The translations under genes and the position numbers were made by a program. The notes beneath the pieces are model-generated. The model made no database searches. It had not been told where the DNA came from and saw nothing but the letters and a program-made list of their open reading frames with translations. Positions 59,137 to 64,000 of a stretch of DNA of 64,000 nucleotides are shown piece after piece; within the stretch, counting starts at the first letter, position 1, and each line of letters opens with the position of its first letter. Origin of the DNA: Parahaliea maris (lineage in GTDB: Bacteria > Pseudomonadota > Gammaproteobacteria > Pseudomonadales > Halieaceae); NCBI RefSeq assembly GCF_008064665.1, contig NZ_VRZA01000002.1, positions 854,053-918,052 of the forward strand, in the 5' to 3' direction.

Positions 59137-61332
59137 CTATTCGTCCCCTCCGCTTTGCGCTGCCGGGCGCAGGAACCAGGCCAGTGCCCGGGCGCTAAGA
59201 TCGGCAAGCTCATCCTTCAGGTCGGCCCACCAGCCGGTCTCCGTGCGCAGGGCAAGATCCTCATGTGCCCGCTCGATGACAAAAGCGTGAATCTTTTCGA
59301 CATCCGCCGCATCGAGGACATCATCGAACCTGGGCATGCCCGCCTGCTCCATCAGCCCTTCCAGGACCACAGCCTGGAAGTTTTCATGCCACACCGGTTC
59401 CAGGTAGCGCATGTCGGGTACCGAGCCGTCGCCGATGGCATTGGCGCCGTGGCAGCGTGCACAGAAGCGATCAAACAACTGGTGTCCGGCTGCGATGTCT
59501 TCCTCCCTCATGGCGGTCCGTGCTGGCGGCAAGGGACGTTCCGGTGGCACCCACGCGGGCAAGGTGGCGTTACCTTTCAATTTGAACGCCATGATCCGGT
59601 TGTTGGGATTGCCGGTGTGGTAGTTCTGGCCGGTATTGCTGGTCAATACCCCGCCGCGTCCGACCGCAACCGCGATGTACTGTTCGCCATCTACCGCGTA
59701 AGTTACCGGCCCCGGGAGCACACTGTTCTGAGTGTTGAACGTCCACACCACACTGCCATCGTCAGCCCTTACTGCCAGCAGTCGGCCGTCGGAGGTGCCC
59801 TGGAACACCAGGCTGCCCGCAGTGGCCAGAACGCCGCCATTGTGGACATTGGGGTGCGGCAACTTCCAGGCAACTTTAGCCCGGGACACATCCCAGGCCA
59901 ACAGGCTGGCCTTGGGCAGGTGCTGCATAAACGCTTCGGTAAAACGCTGCGAGGCCGGTTCACCGCCGATTTTATAGCCGGTATTGAAATGCCGCTTCAG
60001 GTGCTTGTAATCAGGGGCCGATATCTCATCGAAGGGCATCCCCATGTCGAGCTCGGGAATATAGAGGTAGCCGGTATCCGGGCTGTAGGCCATGGGATGC
60101 CAGTTATGTCCGCCCATGGCCGAGGGAAAGACAAAAGCGGATTCGCCGTCGTAATCCTGTCCCTCCACCTCCACCGGCCTGCCGCTGTCCATATCGTAGT
60201 GACTGGCCCAGCTGACGGTGGTGTAGGCCTCCGCCGACAGGAGCTCTCCGTCACGGCGATCGATCAGGTAGACAAAGCCCGCTTTCGGCGCATGCACGAT
60301 CACCTTGCGAACCTCGCCATTCCAGTGAATGTCTGCGAGTGCGATCTGCTGGGTTGCCGTGTAATCCCAGGTTTCTGCGGGTACTTCCTGATAGTGCCAG
60401 AGATACTCGCCGGTATCGGGGTCGAGCGCCACCACCGAGCTCAGAAAGAGGTTGTCTCCGCCCCCGGGACTGCGCAAACGCCGGTTGTGGGGCGCCCCAT
60501 TACCTACGCCGATGTACAGCTGGTCCAGTTCCGGGTCGTACACGATGGTGTCCCACACCGTGCCGCCACCGCCGTATTTCCACCACTGGCCGTTCCAGGT
60601 AGCAGCCGCCTGTTCCATCGCCGCGTTCTCGAAGCCATCGGCGGGATTGCCGGGGATGGTGTGGAAACGCCAGCGCATTTCACCGGTCTCGGCGTCGTAG
60701 GCACTGACGTAGCCGCGGGTACCAAACTCACTACCGCCGTTGCCGATATACACCAACCCCTTGGCCACCCGTGGGGCACCGGTAATCGAATAGGCTTGCT
60801 CAGGGTCGGTGGTTTGTACTGACCAGCGTTCGGTGCCACTCACTCGATCAATCGCGACCAGGCGCCCGTCGAGAGTGCCCAGGAACAGGCTGTTGTTCCA
60901 GACAGCCATACCGCGATTGATCGCGCCGCAACAGGCGGTGATGCTCTTCGCCCTGGGTACATGGGGGTCAAATTTCCAGATGAAAGCGCCCGTAGCGGCA
61001 TCGACCGCGTACGCGGTGCTCCAGGCGTCGGTGAAATACATCACCCCATCGACCACAAGCGGCGTCGTCTCCGTACCCAGGTGGTTATCGGACTCGAAAT
61101 ACCAGGCAAGCCCCAGAGAACTCACTGTCTCCGTATTGACCTGCCCCAACGGAGAGAAGCGCTGCTCGAGATAATCCCGCCCGTAGCTCAGCCAGTTGTG
61201 TGGTTCTTCATCGGCTGCGAGCAGGCGTTGTCCCGAGACGGGCAGGGAAACTTCCCCTGCCCCGGCCGACGACGCAATCGCGCCCATGAACAGAAAAACA
61301 AGCGTAAATATTCTCTTACCAAAGCATTGCAT
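59137..61332 (-). CDS. PQQ-dependent dehydrogenase with fused C-terminal cytochrome c
   Basis: A 731-residue periplasmic quinohemoprotein alcohol dehydrogenase. A signal peptide (ending SAGAG) precedes an eight-bladed propeller (about 40-590). The adjacent-Cys disulfide is at 134-135 (TACCGAINRG). Catalytic Asp323 is in TWDYTATQQ; Thr325 occupies the place where lanthanide enzymes carry a second Asp, so calcium is expected. The fused cytochrome c has CARCH at 624-628. Electrons would pass to a cytochrome or ubiquinone. No PQQ biosynthesis genes are nearby. Confidence 0.92.
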   Translation of the reverse strand: MQCFGKRIFTLVFLFMGAIASSAGAGEVSLPVSGQRLLAADEEPHNWLSYGRDYLEQRFSPLGQVNTETVSSLGLAWYFESDNHLGTETTPLVVDGVMYFTDAWSTAYAVDAATGAFIWKFDPHVPRAKSITACCGAINRGMAVWNNSLFLGTLDGRLVAIDRVSGTERWSVQTTDPEQAYSITGAPRVAKGLVYIGNGGSEFGTRGYVSAYDAETGEMRWRFHTIPGNPADGFENAAMEQAAATWNGQWWKYGGGGTVWDTIVYDPELDQLYIGVGNGAPHNRRLRSPGGGDNLFLSSVVALDPDTGEYLWHYQEVPAETWDYTATQQIALADIHWNGEVRKVIVHAPKAGFVYLIDRRDGELLSAEAYTTVSWASHYDMDSGRPVEVEGQDYDGESAFVFPSAMGGHNWHPMAYSPDTGYLYIPELDMGMPFDEISAPDYKHLKRHFNTGYKIGGEPASQRFTEAFMQHLPKASLLAWDVSRAKVAWKLPHPNVHNGGVLATAGSLVFQGTSDGRLLAVRADDGSVVWTFNTQNSVLPGPVTYAVDGEQYIAVAVGRGGVLTSNTGQNYHTGNPNNRIMAFKLKGNATLPAWVPPERPLPPARTAMREEDIAAGHQLFDRFCARCHGANAIGDGSVPDMRYLEPVWHENFQAVVLEGLMEQAGMPRFDDVLDAADVEKIHAFVIERAHEDLALRTETGWWADLKDELADLSARALAWFLRPAAQSGGDE

Positions 61333-61485
61333 GCAGTCAGGTACCCCGGTCGCACGCGGCGAGCATCGTTATTATCGGTTTGAAAACTCCCGATTATATC
61401 GGCAGCCCTGGGAGACGCCCGCGGCCCGGTGGGCACGGGAGTCTGTTCTTCCATACCCGGGTGAGAGATTTTCAGTGCTGAGGCG

Positions 61486-61785
61486 CTACTCCCACTCCTC
61501 ACCGTAATGGTGAGTGAGTTCCTCCCCCTTTTTGATGTTGCGCAGGGCAACCACGGAGAAATCGTCGTAGTAGGCGACATTGGGTGACGCTGCGTGGTTG
61601 ATGTACTTCAGGCAGCAGGTGACCTCGTAGAGGTCCTTGTCATCGATCCACAGGGTGTAGTCATTGGGTTTCTTCACCGGTTCCCGTTCGCAATAGCCCA
61701 GCACAGTACCCTTCCTGATGCCTACTGTTGTAAATAAGCCCTTTCCGTGTATATGGCTGTTGCGAACAACGAGTTTGTCTTTCAA
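61486..61785 (-). CDS. Compact SET-domain protein
   Basis: A 99-residue SET fold, shorter than eukaryotic lysine methyltransferases and lacking pre- and post-SET parts. The key motifs are HGKGLFTTVGIRKG at the start, YINHAASPNVAYYDD (NHxxxPN) for cofactor binding, and KGEELTHHYGEEW at the end with the catalytic Tyr. Bacterial SET proteins of this size can be active lysine methyltransferases. The ATG at 61785 follows AAAGAC-like bases. Standing alone on its strand. Confidence 0.82.
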   Translation of the reverse strand: MKDKLVVRNSHIHGKGLFTTVGIRKGTVLGYCEREPVKKPNDYTLWIDDKDLYEVTCCLKYINHAASPNVAYYDDFSVVALRNIKKGEELTHHYGEEWE

Positions 61786-61953
61786 GAGGAACCTCGGCTG
61801 GCGATTTCAATAGGAAGCCAACGAGTACAGCACAGACACCCCGCCTGACCAAGCTCTTATCGCAACGGGTCCCGTCATAAAACCTTCACAGTCACCGTCC
61901 CCGCACGCTGTTAGACTGCATTTGTTACGTCGTCATGACATTTGCATGAATTT

Positions 61954-63162
61954 ATGCGGAAGTTTCCCAGAACATTACTGATCCTGGCGCTCGCCAGCGC
62001 GCTGGCCGTGTCCGTCCTCAAGGTCTGGGGCGAGGACCTGCTCGTCTATTACATCGAGCCGAGCGAACCCTTTGACAGTACCATCCTGGCCGCTCGCCCC
62101 GACTACGGCGACGATCGCTTCTGGGCGGCGCTGCCAGACAAAGCCAGCGCTGCGCAATTGGTGCCTGAGGGACTTCCGGATCCCGCAGGCCCGCGCCAAG
62201 CCGACGTGTTCTATATCCACCCGACGTCCTACATCAGCGGCAAGACCTGGAATTCACCGCTGTTTTCCGACTCCCGGGCTTGGGAGATGGTCGACGTGAT
62301 CCTTGGCGCCCAGGCCAGTGCCTTCAACCTGTGCTGTAATGTCTACGCACCCCACTACCGACAGGCGGCGCTGGCCAGTTTTCTGGCATTTGACAGACCC
62401 GACGGCGCAGCAGCGCTCGATCTTGCCTATGCCGACATCGCCAGCGCCTTCGAGGAGTTCCTCGCACGCATCGGGGACCGTCCCTTTGTCGTCGCCAGCC
62501 ACAGCCAGGGGACCTACCACGCCCTGCGCTTGCTGGCGGAACAGGTGGATGGCCGTGCGATCCAGCAGCGGATGGTGGCCGCCTATCTCGTGGGGTACTG
62601 GCTCCCAATGGACACCTTCGGCCGCACCATGAAGCACATCGAACCCTGCAATGCCAACAGCGACATTGCCTGCGTCCTGCACTGGTCGACTTATGGCGAG
62701 CACGGCGTGCGACGCAACGGTGTGCCGCACTGGTATCCCGGCGGGGCAGAACTCTCCGACGGTAAACCGCTGCTGTGCAACAATCCCCTGAACTGGCAGC
62801 GCGAAGGCCGCCGGGTGCCGGCGTCAGAGCATCCCGGGGCTCTTTATGTCGCCCGCGGCGGCGGCCTGCTGTACGATCTCCTCAACCTGCCCACGGATAT
62901 CGAACTGAAGCAACTGCCTGCACTACTGCCACACTGGACCTGGGCGGAATGCCGGGACGGGTTGTTGCACGTGGCGGAGCAGGTCAACGGTCCCTTCGGA
63001 GAATTTAACAGCGACCCCCGACAGGACTACCATCTCGCCGACTACAGCCTGTTTTACCAGTCGATTCGCGAAAACGCCTGGGAGCGGGTAGCGCGTTTCG
63101 CCGCGCAATACAGCTACCATCCCTCCCCCTCCGTTCCCGACGGACTGCGCTCCCGCGATTAA
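61954..63162 (+). CDS. DUF3089 alpha/beta hydrolase-like protein
   Basis: About 402 residues. An N-terminal hydrophobic helix (residues 7-26) anchors or exports the protein. The DUF3089 core has ADVFYIHPTSY, the nucleophile elbow ASHSQGTYHA (Ser184), and IACVLHWSTYGEHG. A His near the C-terminal region (YHLADYSLFY) fits the acid/base part. The substrate is unknown, possibly a lipid or ester. The ATG at 61954 is chosen over a TTG four codons earlier; neither has a good ribosome-binding site. Confidence 0.82.
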   Translation: MRKFPRTLLILALASALAVSVLKVWGEDLLVYYIEPSEPFDSTILAARPDYGDDRFWAALPDKASAAQLVPEGLPDPAGPRQADVFYIHPTSYISGKTWNSPLFSDSRAWEMVDVILGAQASAFNLCCNVYAPHYRQAALASFLAFDRPDGAAALDLAYADIASAFEEFLARIGDRPFVVASHSQGTYHALRLLAEQVDGRAIQQRMVAAYLVGYWLPMDTFGRTMKHIEPCNANSDIACVLHWSTYGEHGVRRNGVPHWYPGGAELSDGKPLLCNNPLNWQREGRRVPASEHPGALYVARGGGLLYDLLNLPTDIELKQLPALLPHWTWAECRDGLLHVAEQVNGPFGEFNSDPRQDYHLADYSLFYQSIRENAWERVARFAAQYSYHPSPSVPDGLRSRD

Positions 63163-63398
63163 TTCACCGCGAGCCCCGTCACGGGCGACCGGGGCCCACG
63201 CCCACAACCCGTCCCATCCTGGCTCCGGTTCGAGCAATTCCACCTGAAACCCTGGATTGTGGTCCTGTCACAGGGCGGTGATCGAGTTATCATGCGTAGT
63301 TCTGCCGACTGCGGTAGCAACTTTACCGACGAGTCCGACGATATCCGGCAGGTATTCAGCCTGCCCTGAACTCAACTCTGTACAGGAACCACACCGAC

Positions 63399-63719
63399 AT
63401 GCCATCCATTACCTTCATCAGCCACGACGGCGTCGAAAAGGAAGTTCACGTCGCCCCGGGCACCAGCGTCATGCAGGCGGCCATCGACAACGCTGTCAGC
63501 GGTATCCTCGCAGATTGCGGCGGTGCGTGTAGCTGTGCGACCTGCCACTGCTACGTAGACGAGGCCTGGAAAGAGAAGGTTCCCGCCGCCGAAGACATCG
63601 AAGCGCAGATGCTCGATTTCGTAATGGATCCTGAAGAAAATAGCCGCCTGAGTTGCCAGATTGTGGTCAGCGAGGAACTTGACGGTCTCATCGTACGCCT
63701 GCCCGCCAGCCAGATCTGA
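63399..63719 (+). CDS. 2Fe-2S ferredoxin (adrenodoxin type)
   Basis: A 106-residue vertebrate-type ferredoxin. The ligands are Cys40, Cys46, Cys49 and Cys86, in [10 protein letters not shown]...LSCQ. The fold and acidic helix (DEAWKEKV...EDIEAQML) match ferredoxins that donate electrons to bacterial P450s and Rieske oxygenases. The ATG at 63399 begins [12 protein letters not shown] terminator lies downstream at 63815. It may serve the P450 at 8684 or the Rieske oxygenase at 29627, which lack adjacent partners. Confidence 0.92.
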   Translation: MPSITFISHDGVEKEVHVAPGTSVMQAAIDNAVSGILADCGGACSCATCHCYVDEAWKEKVPAAEDIEAQMLDFVMDPEENSRLSCQIVVSEELDGLIVRLPASQI

Positions 63720-63814
63720 GCGATTGGGCGCTCCAATGGCGTGGAATACGACGCCTCCACGTTAGCCCAGGAAACCGCGTCCTGTTTTTCCGCCTACCTG
63801 CAGCAGGCACAAAA

Positions 63815-63840
63815 AAACCCGCATCTTCCGATACGGGTTT
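63815..63840. terminator. Terminator between ferredoxin and etfA
   Basis: AAACCCG / CGGGTTT with a 12-base loop, an A-run on one side and a T-run on the other, so it can serve both convergent genes. Confidence 0.75.
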
Positions 63841-63889
63841 TCCCTAATCCCGGGGCGCGCCCGGGTTCAATCCTGAGGTGAGAGGAAGC

Positions 63890-64000
63890 TTACAGCTTGC
63901 CTTCCAGCTCCGGCAGCGCGTCGAACAGGTCAGCCACCAGGCCGTAGTCCGCCACCTGGAAGATCGGGGCGTCCTCGTCCTTGTTGATGGCGACGATGAC
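63890..64000 (-). CDS. etfA: Electron transfer flavoprotein alpha subunit, C-terminal end
   Basis: The last 36 codons before TAA (63892-63890). [20 protein letters not shown] and [12 protein letters not shown] are the conserved end of EtfA, the FAD-binding part that accepts electrons from acyl-CoA dehydrogenases. The 5' part lies beyond the window. It fits the acyl-CoA metabolism in the region. Confidence 0.92.
   Translation of the reverse strand, partial: VIVAINKDEDAPIFQVADYGLVADLFDALPELEGKL

Noticed and set aside
59014..60822. A 602-codon forward open frame opposite the PQQ dehydrogenase
   Set aside because: It is fully antisense to a gene with clear catalytic motifs. GC-rich codon bias produces long opposite-strand frames; the translated product has no recognisable domain.

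Overview
The window is ordinary chromosomal DNA, GC-rich apart from one AT-richer patch. It comes from a Gammaproteobacterium, probably a marine member of the Halieaceae (OM60/NOR5) or a close relative. That placement is inferred from the proteins: NhaB, NudC, SohB, the heme-binding fatty acid cis/trans isomerase Cti, a GspC-related protein and EtfA. It also rests on many lipid and terpenoid-type catabolic genes (P450, CaiB-type CoA transferases, TonB receptor, Rieske oxygenase). No rRNA or tRNA gene and no CRISPR array was seen.

Layout. 1-13.6 kb is housekeeping: nhaB (cut by the left edge), nudC, sohB, cti with a small membrane ORF, a UPF0126 channel, a Tag-like glycosylase relative, an Xre/RES toxin-antitoxin pair with a two-palindrome operator candidate, a DUF4124 protein, a P450, a ribbon-helix-helix gene, and a SulP-orphan-VOC-SDR operon. 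13.6-15.7 kb is a scar: a TfoX gene cut off by an IS5-type transposase fragment, then an AT-richer stretch with one thioesterase gene and about 0.75 kb that could not be assigned.

15.7-37 kb is a catabolic island. It holds an exported sulfatase, two double-domain CaiB CoA transferases, an alpha/beta hydrolase, a DUF35/thiolase pair resembling ChsH2-Ltp2 aldolases, an acyl-CoA synthetase with its small companion, an AraC regulator, a KshA-like Rieske oxygenase, a TonB receptor, an MFS carrier, a decaying CoA-transferase/amidohydrolase pair and an enoyl-CoA hydratase. Together they suggest uptake, desulfation, CoA activation and side-chain or ring cleavage of a bulky, perhaps sulfated and steroid-like compound. 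The substrate is inference.

37.4-39.9 kb is an IS21-family element (istA, istB) that has removed the 5' part of a DUF11 surface protein with a C-terminal sorting signal. 40.9-46.8 kb holds less familiar proteins: a Cys-rich membrane protein, a small exported repeat protein, an ankyrin/membrane protein with a conserved but unassigned C-terminal domain, an exported SGNH hydrolase, and a lipoprotein joining a DsbA-like fold to GspC-type HR and PDZ domains.

47-64 kb is an accessory oxidoreductase region: SDRs, an aldo/keto reductase, a phzF gene whose end is altered by a 13-bp tandem duplication, two transporters, and a four-gene operon (SDR, nitroreductase, Dabb-domain protein, quinone oxidoreductase) divergent from an AraC regulator. 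It also has a COQ4-like protein, a PQQ dehydrogenase with fused cytochrome c, a compact SET-domain protein, a DUF3089 hydrolase, a 2Fe-2S ferredoxin, and the 3' end of etfA at the right edge.
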